A DNA stretch of 64,000 nucleotides from Nitrospira sp. CR1.2 (GTDB taxonomy: Bacteria; Nitrospirota; Nitrospiria; Nitrospirales; Nitrospiraceae): assembly GCA_014055495.1 (NCBI GenBank), contig WIAG01000005.1, positions 1 to 64,000 on the forward strand, in the 5' to 3' direction. The translations under genes were made by a program, and so were the position numbers. The notes beneath the pieces are model-generated. The model ran no database searches. It had not been told where the DNA came from and saw only the letters and a program-made list of their open reading frames with translations. Numbering within the stretch: the first letter of the stretch is position 1; each line of letters opens with the position of its first letter. Of the stretch, positions 63,812 to 64,000 are shown piece by piece.

Positions 63812-64000
63812 CTACACATCGACCGGTTCAAGCCTGGCCTTGAGATGGAGAATGGCCTTGGAATGAATCTGACAAACTCGCGACTCAGTCACCTTGAGCG
63901 CCTGCCCGATCTCTTTCATGGTCAGTTCCTCAAAGTAGTAGAGCGACAAGACGAGCCGTTCCTTTTCAGGAAGATCTTGGATCGCGGTTTCGAGCACATG
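63812..64000 (-). CDS. fliA: RNA polymerase sigma-28 factor FliA, C-terminal region 4 (5' end beyond window)
   Basis: LETAIQDLPEKERLVLSLYYFEELTMKEIGQALKVTESRVCQIHSKAILHLKARL; region 4.2 typical of FliA; followed by flagellar genes. Confidence 0.9.
   Translation of the reverse strand, partial: HVLETAIQDLPEKERLVLSLYYFEELTMKEIGQALKVTESRVCQIHSKAILHLKARLEPVDV

Noticed and set aside
1-64000. CRISPR arrays, tRNA/rRNA genes, transposases, integrases, prophage
   Set aside because: No spaced direct repeats, tRNA-like cloverleafs or mobile-element proteins were recognised; the excisionase-type HTH (7876-8106) alone, without an integrase, is not evidence of a mobile element.

Overview
This 64 kb window is one dense motility and surface-attachment locus. 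Nearly all genes are on the minus strand. The gene content looks like a Nitrospirota-type Gram-negative bacterium, but I did not verify the taxonomy. In window order it contains: (1) a chemotaxis operon (HTH gene, cheR, cheY, cheZ, cheA, cheV, cheB, and an MCP with a c-type-heme motif that runs off the left end); (2) a complete-looking Tad/Flp pilus operon with a short Flp pilin absent from the ORF track (18821-18985); (3) a REC-PP2C-HATPase plus STAS partner-switch pair; (4) a MinD/FlhG-like ATPase and PilZ-fliT-fliS-fliD-flaG-fliC; (5) a ~21 kb sugar/glycosyltransferase island with a 2177-aa multi-domain glycosyltransferase, two B12-binding radical SAM proteins, a split transketolase, a GDP-heptose-type kinase/nucleotidyltransferase pair, an epimerase and a DegT-family PLP enzyme whose catalytic Lys position is His; (6) divergent PilZ and HD-GYP/hybrid-kinase genes; (7) fliW-csrA-flgL-flgK-flgN-flgM-flgJ-flgI-flgH-flgA-flgG-flgF, a degenerate GGDEF protein and the end of fliA. 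The main result of the hunt is a recurring sigma-28 (FliA)-like motif (TWAAGTYT-N11/12-NCCGATAN). It sits upstream of fliC and flgM, and also upstream of the Flp pilin, tadD, the che operon, the partner-switch operon, both c-di-GMP/PilZ transcription units and the GGDEF gene. This suggests one FliA regulon that joins flagella, Tad pili, chemotaxis and c-di-GMP control. The second lead is the glycan island, which may build an unusual, possibly two-carbon-branched, flagellin sugar. All calls come from reading the sequence and supplied ORFs; no searches were run.
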